Assembly (NCBI RefSeq): GCF_017875955.1
Contig: NZ_JAGINK010000001.1
Span: 4,928,501-4,992,500, forward strand
Origin: Pseudomonas sp. BP8
GTDB lineage: Bacteria > Pseudomonadota > Gammaproteobacteria > Pseudomonadales > Pseudomonadaceae
DNA length: 64,000 bases
Direction of reading: 5' to 3'
Positions 1 to 8,422 of the stretch are shown here, in pieces. A model generated the notes under the pieces. That model did no database searches. It was not told the DNA's origin and saw only the letters and a list, made by a program, of their open reading frames with translations. Position numbers and translations under genes: made by a program. The stretch's first letter is position 1. Each line of letters begins with the position of its first letter.

Positions 1-438
1 GCCGCCAGCCTGGCGATTCCGCTACGCGGTAACCTGCCGATCGCGGTCAGCCTGGTCTGGCTGACCAACCCGCTGACCATGCCGCCGGTGTTCTTCGTCA
101 CCTACATGACCGGCGCCTGGCTATTGCAGACGCCGCCCCGCAGCCTGCCCGACGACCTTACCTTCGAGTGGATCACCGACCAGTTGTCGACCGTCTGGCA
201 GCCATTCCTGCTGGGCTCGGTGGTGTGCGGCGTGGTGCTGGGCATCCTGGCCTACTTCACCACCATGTTCTATTGGCGCTGGTGGGTGGGCCGGCAGTGG
301 CGCCGGCGCAAGCACAAAGCCTCAGGCGCGCATGCCGCGACCGCTGACCAGCAGGCGGATGCACAGGGTATAGAGCACCGCCGTGGCGACCAGCATGAAG
401 GTGATCGCCGTACCGATGCTGATATCCGACACCCCTAG
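1..438 (+). CDS. DUF2062 family membrane protein, C-terminal part (5' end outside window)
   Basis: The frame is open from base 1, so the start lies upstream of the window. The visible 145 residues begin with a segment containing NPLTMPP and continue through two hydrophobic stretches with a WQPFLLGS motif to YWRWWVGRQWRRRK, a pattern I associate with DUF2062 inner-membrane proteins of unknown function. The last ~45 residues are hydrophilic and low in recognisable pattern. They run antisense over the end of the convergent ABC permease gene, a 117-bp overlap. Such proteins usually end soon after the basic RRRK stretch, so the tail may reflect loss of an earlier stop codon. Family assignment is fairly secure; the function is unknown. 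Confidence 0.7.
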   Translation, partial: AASLAIPLRGNLPIAVSLVWLTNPLTMPPVFFVTYMTGAWLLQTPPRSLPDDLTFEWITDQLSTVWQPFLLGSVVCGVVLGILAYFTTMFYWRWWVGRQWRRRKHKASGAHAATADQQADAQGIEHRRGDQHEGDRRTDADIRHP

Positions 439-1101
439 AATGCCGTAGCGGAACGAGTTGACCATGTGCAGGACCGGGTTAGCCATCGACACGGTCTGCC
501 AGAACGGCGGCAGCAGGTTGATCGAATAGAACACGCCGCCCAGGTAGGTCAGTGGCGTCAACACGAAGGTCGGAATGATCGAGATATCGTCGAAGTTGCG
601 CGCAAACACCGCGTTGACGAAGCCCAATAGCGAGAAAATCGTCGCTGTCAGCAGCACGACGATCACCGTGACACCCAGGTGATGCACCTGCAGATCGGTA
701 AAGAACATCGACAGAATAGTCACGATCACCCCCACCGCCAGCCCGCGCAATACACCGCCGAGGGCGTAGCCGACCAGGATCGTGTGCGGCGAGACCGGCG
801 AGACCATCAGCTCTTCGATCGAACGCTGGAATTTGCTGCCGAAGAAGCTCGACACCACGTTGCCGTAGGAGTTGGTGATCACCGACATCATGATCAGCCC
901 CGGCACGATGTACTGCATGTAGGTGAAACCGCCCATGTCGCCGATCTGCCGGCCGATCAGGTTACCGAAGATGACGAAGTACAGGACCATGGTGATTGCC
1001 GGCGGCAGCAGGGTCTGCGGCCAGATGCGCAGAAAGCGTCGCACTTCACGGTAGACGATGGTATTCAGGGCGACCCAGTTGGTGCGCAGCTCGACACTCA
1101 T
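322..1101 (-). CDS. ABC-2 type transporter permease (YadH-like)
   Basis: This 259-residue polytopic inner-membrane protein has about six hydrophobic segments and the layout of ABC-2 permeases: an N-terminal cytoplasmic helix, then TM helices with the conserved region FGSKFQRSIEELMVSP, and a C-terminal TM ending in LLVSGRGMRA. With the ATPase encoded just upstream it should form a simple exporter of unknown substrate. The ATG overlaps the TGA of the ATPase gene (4 bp), so the two are co-transcribed and probably translationally coupled. It matches PA2811 in order and size. Its 3' end overlaps the convergent DUF2062 gene by 117 bp, which is unusual. Confidence 0.88.
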   Translation of the reverse strand: MSVELRTNWVALNTIVYREVRRFLRIWPQTLLPPAITMVLYFVIFGNLIGRQIGDMGGFTYMQYIVPGLIMMSVITNSYGNVVSSFFGSKFQRSIEELMVSPVSPHTILVGYALGGVLRGLAVGVIVTILSMFFTDLQVHHLGVTVIVVLLTATIFSLLGFVNAVFARNFDDISIIPTFVLTPLTYLGGVFYSINLLPPFWQTVSMANPVLHMVNSFRYGILGVSDISIGTAITFMLVATAVLYTLCIRLLVSGRGMRA

Positions 1102-2030
1102 ACCGCCACCTTCGACAGGTTCTTTTCAACCAGGGACACGAACAACTCCTCGAGACGGTTGGTCTTGTTGCGCAGGCTCTGCACCTCGATGTTCTGCAAG
1201 GCCAACTGGCCGAACAGCGCAGTGATGCCGATGTCCTTGTCCACCTGCACTTCCAGGGTATGCGGGGTGAGCAGCCGGCACGGGTAACCTTGCAGCACCG
1301 GAGCGCTGACCAGGTCCTGTCTGAGGTCGAGGACGAAGGTCTCGACGTGCAGCTTGCCCAGCAGTTTGCGCATGCTGGTGTTCTCGACGATGGTGCCGTG
1401 ATCGATGATGCCGATGTTGCGGCACAGCTGTTCGGCTTCTTCGAGGTAATGGGTGGTGAGGATGATGGTGATGCCTTTCTGGTTCAGCTCGGTGAGAAAG
1501 GTCCACATCGAGCGGCGCAGTTCGATGTCCACGCCCGCGGTCGGTTCGTCGAGAATCAACAGCTGCGGCTCATGGATCAGCGCCCGGGCGATCATCAGGC
1601 GGCGCTTCATGCCCCCGGACAGCGAACGCGACTGCACATCGCGCTTGTCCCACAGGCCAAGCTGGGTCAGGTACTGCTCGGCGCGTTCCTTGGCCAGTTT
1701 CGGCGGGATGCCGTAGTAACCGGCCTGGGTCACGACGATGTCGAAGGTCTTCTCGAACTGGTTGAAGTTGAACTCCTGCGGCACCACGCCCAGGCAGCGC
1801 TTGAGCGCCGAGGGCTCGCGGTCCAGGTCATGGCCGAACACGTTCACCGTGCCGCTGGTCTTGTTGACCAGGGTCGAGAGGATGCCGATGGTGGTGGATT
1901 TGCCGGCGCCATTGGGGCCGAGCAAGGCGAAAAAGTCACCTTCGGCGACGTCCAGATCGATACCCTTGAGGGCCTGGAAGCCGTTGCCGTAGGTCTTGGT
2001 CAGCTGTCGTATGGACAGGGCAGAACTCAT
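1098..2030 (-). CDS. ABC transporter ATP-binding protein (YadG-like)
   Basis: This 310-residue nucleotide-binding subunit has Walker A GPNGAGKST at residues 38-46, the signature LSGGMKRR, Walker B LLILDEPTAGVD and the H-loop histidine in TTHYLEEAE. The C-terminal ~90 residues form an accessory region typical of the YadG/DrrA-like ATPases that partner ABC-2 permeases. It is expected to power an exporter together with the permease that overlaps its stop codon. Substrate cannot be told from sequence; drug or polysaccharide/lipid export are known roles in the superfamily. It corresponds by order to PA2812. The gene is first in the two-gene operon. Confidence 0.9.
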   Translation of the reverse strand: MSSALSIRQLTKTYGNGFQALKGIDLDVAEGDFFALLGPNGAGKSTTIGILSTLVNKTSGTVNVFGHDLDREPSALKRCLGVVPQEFNFNQFEKTFDIVVTQAGYYGIPPKLAKERAEQYLTQLGLWDKRDVQSRSLSGGMKRRLMIARALIHEPQLLILDEPTAGVDIELRRSMWTFLTELNQKGITIILTTHYLEEAEQLCRNIGIIDHGTIVENTSMRKLLGKLHVETFVLDLRQDLVSAPVLQGYPCRLLTPHTLEVQVDKDIGITALFGQLALQNIEVQSLRNKTNRLEELFVSLVEKNLSKVAV

Positions 2031-2187
2031 AGCGGGTCACGTACCATATGAAGAGGTTCAGGACACGCCAGATCAGGTCACTGGCGCAGTGAGTGCGGCC
2101 CATGGTGCAAGCCTGGGCCGCTTAAGTACAGTCATCCGTATTGATAGTGGCTATCGATAGGAGCGTCGCACGGGCTGCGGGGTTCGC

Positions 2188-2811
2188 TCAGGTCAGCGCC
2201 GTCATCACTGCGGCCTGATAGGCCGGACGCGCCTTGAGGCGTTCGTACCAGGCCTGCAGATGCTGCATGGCGGGGCGCTCGATAGGCATTTCGTACCACG
2301 CGTAGACGAAGCTGCCGAGCGGAATGTCACCCATGCCGATCTGCTCACCCGAGAGGTACGGCTGCTGCGCCAGGGTCTGGTCGGCGATCGACAGCAATTC
2401 GGCACAGGCCTTTTGCGCGGCATTGATCGCCACCCAGTCGCGCTGGTCTTCAGCGGTGCGCAGCAGGCCCCAGAACAGCGGCCGGAATGGCGTGGCGAAG
2501 GACGAGGTAGTCCAGTCCATCCATTTGTCCGCCAGGGCGCGCTGGCGCGGGTCGTCCAGATACCAGCCCTGCTCGCGGCCGTACTGAGCGCACAGGTAGC
2601 GCACGATGGTGTTGGATTCCCACAGGGTCAGGTCGTCGTCTTCGAGCATCGGCACCAGGCCATTGGGGTTGCGCGCACGGTAGTGCGGCTCATTGACCAG
2701 ACCAAAAGCGCCGCCGGCATCGATCGCTTCGAAATCCAGGCCGAGTTCGTGGGCAGCCCACAATACTTTGCGCACGTTGCTCGAGTTCTTGCGACCCCAG
2801 ATCTTCAGCAT
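2188..2811 (-). CDS. glutathione S-transferase family protein
   Basis: The 207-residue protein begins MLKIWGRKNSSNVRKV. It has an N-terminal thioredoxin-like domain (about residues 1-80, with the glutathione-binding pattern VPML..DD.TLWESNTI where E-S contact glutathione) and an all-helical C-terminal domain. The frame stays open 93 bp further upstream, but the chosen ATG at 2811 is preceded by AAGGACG at correct spacing and matches the family N-terminus. It corresponds by order to PA2813. Likely roles are glutathione conjugation or a GSH-dependent redox reaction; the substrate is unknown. It is transcribed alone and lies divergently from the acyl-CoA dehydrogenase gene. Confidence 0.88.
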   Translation of the reverse strand: MLKIWGRKNSSNVRKVLWAAHELGLDFEAIDAGGAFGLVNEPHYRARNPNGLVPMLEDDDLTLWESNTIVRYLCAQYGREQGWYLDDPRQRALADKWMDWTTSSFATPFRPLFWGLLRTAEDQRDWVAINAAQKACAELLSIADQTLAQQPYLSGEQIGMGDIPLGSFVYAWYEMPIERPAMQHLQAWYERLKARPAYQAAVMTALT

Positions 2812-2979
2812 GACGACGTCCTTATGAATGCAGAGCCTGGAGTCTACTCCAGCGGACACCCAGGAAACATGCCCTGACAACACCCGGCGAACTCCTGGCG
2901 CCACGACCGGTCACTGAACAGACGAGGCCGTCTATGCTGCTGGGGTCGGCTCAAGCCCAACTTCCAAGGAGGAAGGATT

Positions 2980-5427
2980 ATGTTGCTGTTGTGGTTGCTG
3001 GTCCTGGTGATCGGCACGGCGTACCTCACCCACCGGCGTCTGCCACCGTTGCAGATTCTCGCCATCGTTGCCGCCTATACCCTGCTGATGGGCATTTTCA
3101 GCAAGGCCCCTGGCTGGCTGCTGGCGCTCATCTGGCTCGTGCTCGCGGCCAAGACCGCCCTGCTGGTGCTCCACGAATGGCGCCGCAAGGTCTTTACCGG
3201 ACCGGTGTTCAAGTGGTTCCAGCGCACCCTGCCGCCGATGTCGCAAACCGAGCGTGAGGCGATCGAGGCCGGCACCGTCTGGTGGGACGGCCAGCTGTTC
3301 AGCGGCCGTCCGGACTGGCATACCCTGCTCGACTACCCCGCGCCGAAACTCACCGAAGAAGAGCAAGCGTTCATCGACGGCCCCGCCGACGAGCTCTGCG
3401 CGATGGTCAGTGATTGGCAGATCGGCCAGGACCTGGACCTGCCCCCCGAAGCCTGGGCATACATCAAACAGCACGGTTTCTTCGCCCTGATCATCCCCAA
3501 GGAATATGGCGGCAAGGGCTTCAGCGCCTACGCCCACTCCCAGGTCGCGATGAAACTGGCCACCCGCAGCGGTGACCTCGCCTCGACCGTGATGGTGCCC
3601 AACTCGCTCGGCCCGGCGGAACTGCTTCTACACTACGGCACCGATGAGCAACGTAATCACTACTTGCCACGCCTGGCGAGGGGCGATGACATCCCCTGCT
3701 TCGCCCTCACCGGCCCGCTGGCCGGCTCCGATGCCGGCGCCATGCCTGACACCGGCATCATCTGCAAAGGCCAATGGCAAGGCGAGGAAGTCCTGGGCCT
3801 GCGCCTGAACTGGGAAAAGCGCTACATCACCCTCGGCCCGGTCGCCACCCTGCTCGGCCTGGCCTTCAAGGCCTACGACCCCGAGCACCTGCTCGGCGAG
3901 GAAGAGGAACTGGGTATCAGCCTGGCGCTGATCCCCACCGATACCCCCGGCGTGGACATCGGCCAGCGCCACCTGCCGCTGGGGGCAGCGTTCATGAACG
4001 GGCCGAACAGCGGCAAGGACGTGTTCATCCCGCTGGACTTCCTCATCGGCGGCCAAGCCATGCTCGGCAAAGGCTGGATGATGCTGATGAACTGCCTGTC
4101 GGTCGGCCGCTCGATCTCCCTGCCAGCGGTCGGCACCGGCGCCGCCAAGTACACCAGCCTGGTCACCGGCCAGTACGCCAACATCCGCGAGCAGTTCAAC
4201 GTACCCCTGGCCGCCTTTGAAGGCATTCAGGAATCGCTGGCGCGCATCGGCGGCAATGCCTGGCTGATGGATAGCGCGCGCCTGCTTACCGCCAAGGCGG
4301 TCGACCTCGGCGAGAAGCCCTCGGTGCTGTCGGCGATTCTCAAGTACCACCTGACCGAGCGCGGCCGCGAGTGCATTCAGCACGCCATGGACGTGCACGG
4401 TGGCAAGGGCATCATCATGGGCCCGAACAACTATCTGGGCCGCAACTGGCAGGGTGCACCGATCTTCATCACCGTCGAAGGCGCGAACATTCTTTCGCGC
4501 AATCTGATGATCTTTGGCCAGGGCGCCATCCGCTGCCATCCGTTCGTACTCAAGGAAATGGCCGCGGCCGGGCACGAAGACCGTGAGCAGGGGCTGAGGA
4601 CGTTCGATGATCTGCTGCTCAAGCACATCTCGTTCGCCGTCAGCAACGCGGCCAGCACCTTTGTCCTGGGCATTGGCCTGGGGCATTTCGAGCGGGCACC
4701 AGGTGATGCCTTGAGCCAAGGCTACTTCCGCGCCCTGAATCGCCAGGCCGCAGCCTTTGCCCTGCTCGCCGACCTGTCGATGATGCTGCTGGGCGGCGCG
4801 CTCAAGCGCCGCGAACGGCTGAGCGCCCGGCTGGGTGATGTCCTGAGCTACCTGTACCTGTCCAGCGCCGCGCTCAAGCGTTACCACGACCTTGGCTCAC
4901 CGGAACACCTGCAACCGCTGCTGCGCTGGGCCATGGAAGAAAGCCTGGGCCAGGCAGAAAAAGCCCTGGATCGCCTGCTCGATAACTTCCCCAATCGCTT
5001 CGTCGGCTCTGCGTTGCGGGTGTTGGTGTTCCCGTTCGGGCGTCGGCACACCGGGCCTAGTGATGAACTGGACGCCGAGGTTGCCGAGCTGATTGGCCGG
5101 CGCAAAGGCGATCCAGCACTCGAAGAGCTGTTGAGCGGCTGTTTCCGCCCCGAGGGTGAAGATGACCCTGTGGCCGCACTGCAGCGTGCCAGCGACCTGT
5201 TGGACGAGACCGCACCGCTGCACAAGGCACTGCATCAGGCCATCAAGGAGGGCAAGCTTGCAACCGCGCCAGGGCAATCGCCAATTGACAGAGCGGTGGA
5301 GGCAGGCGTCCTCACGGCAGACGAAGGGCAACGACTGCAACAGGCCGAGCACGCACGGCGCAAAGTCATCGATGTCGATGCGTTCGACAAGGAAGCACTG
5401 CTGCGAACGGCTGACAATGTGCGCTAG
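2980..5427 (+). CDS. fadE: FadE-type acyl-CoA dehydrogenase
   Basis: The 815-residue length equals that of E. coli FadE (814), the large membrane-linked acyl-CoA dehydrogenase of beta-oxidation. Residues 1-70 hold two or three hydrophobic segments, probably membrane-anchoring. They are followed by the FAD-binding dehydrogenase core (FALTGPLAGSDAGAM, then the GGKGIIMGPNNYLGR region and ITVEGANILSR) and the C-terminal DUF1974-type extension. The enzyme oxidises acyl-CoA to trans-2-enoyl-CoA with electrons passed to ETF. A strong ribosome binding site, AAGGAGGAAGG, precedes the ATG. It corresponds by order to PA2815. No cognate beta-oxidation genes are adjacent, so it is probably a single-gene unit ending at the hairpin just downstream. 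Confidence 0.93.
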   Translation: MLLLWLLVLVIGTAYLTHRRLPPLQILAIVAAYTLLMGIFSKAPGWLLALIWLVLAAKTALLVLHEWRRKVFTGPVFKWFQRTLPPMSQTEREAIEAGTVWWDGQLFSGRPDWHTLLDYPAPKLTEEEQAFIDGPADELCAMVSDWQIGQDLDLPPEAWAYIKQHGFFALIIPKEYGGKGFSAYAHSQVAMKLATRSGDLASTVMVPNSLGPAELLLHYGTDEQRNHYLPRLARGDDIPCFALTGPLAGSDAGAMPDTGIICKGQWQGEEVLGLRLNWEKRYITLGPVATLLGLAFKAYDPEHLLGEEEELGISLALIPTDTPGVDIGQRHLPLGAAFMNGPNSGKDVFIPLDFLIGGQAMLGKGWMMLMNCLSVGRSISLPAVGTGAAKYTSLVTGQYANIREQFNVPLAAFEGIQESLARIGGNAWLMDSARLLTAKAVDLGEKPSVLSAILKYHLTERGRECIQHAMDVHGGKGIIMGPNNYLGRNWQGAPIFITVEGANILSRNLMIFGQGAIRCHPFVLKEMAAAGHEDREQGLRTFDDLLLKHISFAVSNAASTFVLGIGLGHFERAPGDALSQGYFRALNRQAAAFALLADLSMMLLGGALKRRERLSARLGDVLSYLYLSSAALKRYHDLGSPEHLQPLLRWAMEESLGQAEKALDRLLDNFPNRFVGSALRVLVFPFGRRHTGPSDELDAEVAELIGRRKGDPALEELLSGCFRPEGEDDPVAALQRASDLLDETAPLHKALHQAIKEGKLATAPGQSPIDRAVEAGVLTADEGQRLQQAEHARRKVIDVDAFDKEALLRTADNVR

Positions 5428-5443
5428 AACCTGTGGATACCCG

Positions 5444-5479
5444 CCCGCGCTCCCAGCTTAGTAAGCCTCGGAGCGCGGG
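5444..5479. terminator. bidirectional hairpin between convergent genes
   Basis: The inverted repeat CCCGCGCTCC / GGAGCGCGGG has a 10-bp perfect stem and a 16-nt loop. It sits in the 57-bp gap between the convergent stops of fadE and the 508-aa gene. There is no T-tract on either side, so efficiency as an intrinsic terminator is uncertain. Confidence 0.5.
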
Positions 5480-5484
5480 TAGGC

Positions 5485-7011
5485 CTACTGCAGCTCAAGC
5501 AGCTCATCAATGGCCAGCGACGGCACGATCATTGCTGCCCAGTACCATCTACGATCGTCCGGCTCGACCGCCAACAAAGCCGTGCAGCCGCTGATAGCGT
5601 TGCCCTGCGTGAATATCCCATAACGGGAAACAGAGCCGTTACCGGCCAGTACCGTCCATTCGATATCCGCCGGATCGACCACCTGCTCATCACCGCGCTT
5701 GTCCCGGTAGCACAACGTCAATTGCAGCCGCTCCCCAAGCCTGGACATACGCAAGTAATGAGTCGGTGCAGCGTTGTAAACAAGGTAGGCCGCCTTGGCC
5801 CAGACCACGTTATGCCGTGCACTGACCGTATCAACGCTGACGAGCGTGTCAACGCTACTCTTCAATGCCGCCGTCGGCACAGTCTTGCTGTCTGCATCGT
5901 AGACGGCAGCAGGAGCAAGGGCGGGCGGGGGTTGGTAGTACCACAGCTCATCCACCTTCAGCACTTGCCCTTCGCTGCCGCTAGAAATCGTCACATTGCT
6001 GGTTGGCAGCCGCGCCAGTAGCAACGGGAAACGCGACGTCCCACGCTGGATCGATTTCATAGCCGGATTGATACCCGCACCAAGAAAGGCCCTTTGTTGA
6101 ACAGGCGTGGCTAAGTCTTGCGGAGCAGACAAAAGTGGCAGGTAGGTCATGTGATACAGGCGGCCTGGCAGTTCCTGGAAAGCCCCGGGGCGCAAACGGG
6201 CATACGGATAAATGACGTAGGGCAAGTCGAGCAAGTCCCTGGGACCGAATTCTGTGGTGTATTTATCCAGATCAAAATAGGCGACCACCGACCCGGGTAT
6301 GGTCGTACCTTGCCCACCAGCAGGCTGCGCACGCGCCGGCAACGCTGTGGGCGAGCGCCCTTCCGGATGACCTAGGGCGGCGAAATAGAGCCACAGCTCT
6401 GCCCAAAGCGTTCGATACTCGATATACAGCCTGAACCGGGCTCCGGTCATCATCTTGGAAATGTACTGTTGCTTGCCCAGCCAGCCAATCGGCTCACCTG
6501 CGCTCTGCAGGCCTTGGACAAACCTGCTGGCCATCAGCGCGTCGTCATGCTCATTGCGAACGAAGCGATACCGGGGCGCAGCCTGCCAATTCAAGACAAC
6601 AGATCCATCAGGCTGATAGACGCCCCGACAGTTGTGCAGTTCGGATTCGACGCTCACGCTGGCATCGGCCGGGTACACATCCACCTGACGGACTTCTCTT
6701 ACCTGCCCTCCCTGCTCCTTGCCCAGCATGAGGTGCACCGCATCGGAAACAACACGACGCACAGACACAAAAGCGTCTGTACCGACGCCGGCAAACTCCA
6801 GCACCGGCGCACCCACCTGCCCGTGGAAAACAAACCATGCAGCCCCGGGCGTGATGACCGTTTCAAAGGTCAATGGCCGGCGGACCTGCGAATCGTGAGC
6901 CTTCCCCAAGGCTGTGCGCAATTGCCCCAGATCCATCTGCACGACGCCACACCACCCGTGCAAATCCCATCCCTCTACCTGCGTTTCGCTGCTTTGATCT
7001 TCAGTGCTCAT
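5485..7011 (-). CDS. TULIP-like/Ig-like family protein (family A, outlying member)
   Basis: This 508-residue protein has no signal peptide. It is a paralogue of the two large island proteins at 19144-21963 and 21966-24401. The N-terminus (GWDLHGW, then PLTFETVITPG and APVLEF) aligns with theirs (LYNWDAL, PLSFVTEITPG, APRLSF), and the C-terminal ~125 residues (W-TVLAGNGSV, RRWYWAAMIVP) align with the tail of the 811-aa protein (WYLVAGSGTF, RSWYWAYAILP). The middle half differs and lacks the Ig-like modules. ATG 7011 has AGGG 8 nt upstream; ATG 7017 and GTG 7020 are less well placed. It is inserted between fadE and the PA2817-type gene, outside the main island, and has its own lux-box-like dyad 60 bp upstream. 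Function unknown. Confidence 0.75.
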   Translation of the reverse strand: MSTEDQSSETQVEGWDLHGWCGVVQMDLGQLRTALGKAHDSQVRRPLTFETVITPGAAWFVFHGQVGAPVLEFAGVGTDAFVSVRRVVSDAVHLMLGKEQGGQVREVRQVDVYPADASVSVESELHNCRGVYQPDGSVVLNWQAAPRYRFVRNEHDDALMASRFVQGLQSAGEPIGWLGKQQYISKMMTGARFRLYIEYRTLWAELWLYFAALGHPEGRSPTALPARAQPAGGQGTTIPGSVVAYFDLDKYTTEFGPRDLLDLPYVIYPYARLRPGAFQELPGRLYHMTYLPLLSAPQDLATPVQQRAFLGAGINPAMKSIQRGTSRFPLLLARLPTSNVTISSGSEGQVLKVDELWYYQPPPALAPAAVYDADSKTVPTAALKSSVDTLVSVDTVSARHNVVWAKAAYLVYNAAPTHYLRMSRLGERLQLTLCYRDKRGDEQVVDPADIEWTVLAGNGSVSRYGIFTQGNAISGCTALLAVEPDDRRWYWAAMIVPSLAIDELLELQ

Positions 7012-7071
7012 GGTCATCACCCTGCCGTTGAAACCTGCCAGGATTGAACGCCCTCACGCCCGCCCTTCTCA

Positions 7072-7091
7072 ACTGGCAGAAATGCCAGTTT
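7072..7091 (-). promoter_or_regulatory. lux-box-like operator upstream of the 508-aa gene
   Basis: AACTGGCAGAAATGCCAGTT is a 20-bp dyad with perfect 8-bp half-sites around GAAA, and fits the LuxR-type box NNCT-N12-AGNN. Its centre is about 35 bp upstream of a possible -10 on the minus strand (TTCAAT, 7044-7049), the spacing of a class II LuxR activator site. Two close relatives stand upstream of 15023 and 26274. Confidence 0.65.
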
Positions 7092-7144
7092 ACGCAGCCG
7101 GCTGGCAGGTTCTGCTGTCGTCTCGGCTAGACTGTCACCATGAA

Positions 7145-7176
7145 TTGACCAGCGGTGGATCAATCGGGCGTATACT
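7145..7176 (+). promoter_or_regulatory. possible sigma-70 promoter for the PA2817-type gene
   Basis: A -10 hexamer TATACT (7171-7176) lies 38 bp before the start codon. The nearest good -35, TTGACC (7145-7150), is 20 bp away, longer than optimal, so the -35 assignment is weak. Confidence 0.35.
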
Positions 7177-7213
7177 CCGCGCCCCGTTTTCAGCAACCCC
7201 GAGGACCCTTTCC

Positions 7214-7624
7214 ATGGCCAATCCGCACCTGGAGTACCACCTGCAACTGCTGCACCATCTGCGCACCATCCTGGTGGCCCTGGGCGAAGCCGAGCAAGTA
7301 CCGGAAGAAAGCCACCTGCTGTTCCTCGAGCGCTTCGACGAGTTGCTCACCCTGCTGCCGCAAGACCCGCTGGAAAGTCAGTACCTTGGCCAGGACCTGC
7401 TCTGCCAGGTAATCCAACGCTACCCACAAATCGCCCACCTGGTCCCACGCGACCTGCTGTGGTTTTTTGCCGGCGATTGCCTGCACTTCATGCCGGATGA
7501 CGAACTCGACCTGTATCAGCAGCTGGAAGAACGCCGCTTCGAGGCCGAGGAGAACGACGAGTCCTTCGACTGGCACAGCGAAAAACAGCTGCTGAACCTC
7601 AGTCAGCAACACGTCCAGCACTGA
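7214..7624 (+). CDS. PA2817 family protein, conserved hypothetical
   Basis: This acidic soluble protein of 136 residues has no signal peptide or membrane segment, and is mostly helical with a Leu-rich N-terminus (EYHLQLLHHLRTILVAL) and the pattern PRDLLWFFAGDCLHFM. It is recognised as the small family that follows the FadE-type dehydrogenase gene in Pseudomonas (PA2817). The frame is open further upstream, but ATG 7214 is preceded by GAGGA at proper spacing and matches the conserved N-terminus. The function is not known. Its conserved association with the fadE region suggests a backbone gene; here a foreign 508-aa gene has come between the two. Confidence 0.8.
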   Translation: MANPHLEYHLQLLHHLRTILVALGEAEQVPEESHLLFLERFDELLTLLPQDPLESQYLGQDLLCQVIQRYPQIAHLVPRDLLWFFAGDCLHFMPDDELDLYQQLEERRFEAEENDESFDWHSEKQLLNLSQQHVQH

Positions 7625-7810
7625 CAGTGCCCGATGGCCTTTGCTCGAGGCCAGCAGCAAAGGGTGGTAGACGTCCGCGTTTTCCACCCGCAGTAGCGAA
7701 GTCGCCCTACAGATCGAAGCCCATCCGATCCGTACTCTGCGTGACGCGCGTCAGCCCCATTCAACGCAGGGACGACGCGGGCCGTTTAACTTCGCTACTG
7801 TGGAATCCTT

Positions 7811-8350
7811 ATGAAAAAGACGCTTACCGCTTTTGCTCTGTGCATGCTCAGCAATGCGGCCTTGGCCAACACCGGCAACATCAACTTCGCTGGCAGCATT
7901 ACCCCGGGCGGCACCTGCCCGATCGAAATCGTCGAACCTGGTACTGGTGGCACCGTACTACCTCGTGTAGTGGTGGGTAGCTACCACCCAGAATTCTTCA
8001 CAGCCGCCGGAATAAAAACCCGCGCAATCCCATTCGCGATGCGGGTCACACCTGGCACAGGTTGCACTATCCCGGCGGGTGGGAAGGCCACGGTTACCTT
8101 TGCCGCAATCTACGGTATTCAAGGCACTGACCTGTATGCCCTACGTCCTGGCGGCGCGAGAAACCTTGCGTTGGCAATCCAGGATTCAAGCTTCAGCAAT
8201 CTCGCCCCTGGCAAGGCGTCTGCCGAATATGCGCTGAACGACGCCGCGCCCACCGAGATGATCTTCTACGCGATGTACCAATCCCTAACTAACGCCGTCT
8301 CACCGGGCGATGCGCACTCGGAAGTCAGCTTCCTCGTAGACATCAAGTAA
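7811..8350 (+). CDS. fimbrial major subunit-like protein, chaperone-usher class
   Basis: The 179-residue protein has a clear signal peptide (MKKTLTAF..., cleavage predicted after ALA at about residue 19). The mature part begins NTGNINFAGSITPGGTCPIEI, the usual start of type 1-like pilins, with a Cys pair (C36 and one in GTGCTIPAGG) and a C-terminal alternating beta-strand (SEVSFLVDIK) that would serve as the chaperone-bound strand. The penultimate Tyr/Phe of classical pilins is not obvious. It lies 72 bp before the chaperone gene and should be the polymerised shaft subunit. The matching usher and adhesin are 24 kb away, beyond the island. No strong ribosome binding site is visible. Confidence 0.75.
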   Translation: MKKTLTAFALCMLSNAALANTGNINFAGSITPGGTCPIEIVEPGTGGTVLPRVVVGSYHPEFFTAAGIKTRAIPFAMRVTPGTGCTIPAGGKATVTFAAIYGIQGTDLYALRPGGARNLALAIQDSSFSNLAPGKASAEYALNDAAPTEMIFYAMYQSLTNAVSPGDAHSEVSFLVDIK

Positions 8351-8422
8351 CAGCCTGCTCCAGGCGTGATTGCAATCGCCTGGAGCCTCACCCCAACAAC
8401 TGCGTCCCTTCAGGTATTTCAC

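Noticed and set aside
3628-4887. 419-aa minus-strand frame inside fadE
   Set aside because: Antisense shadow of a gene with clear acyl-CoA dehydrogenase motifs.
7638-7663. Hairpin CCTTTGCT-N10-AGCAAAGG after the PA2817-type gene as a terminator
   Set aside because: The stem is short, the loop long and no T-tract follows; chance occurrence is likely.
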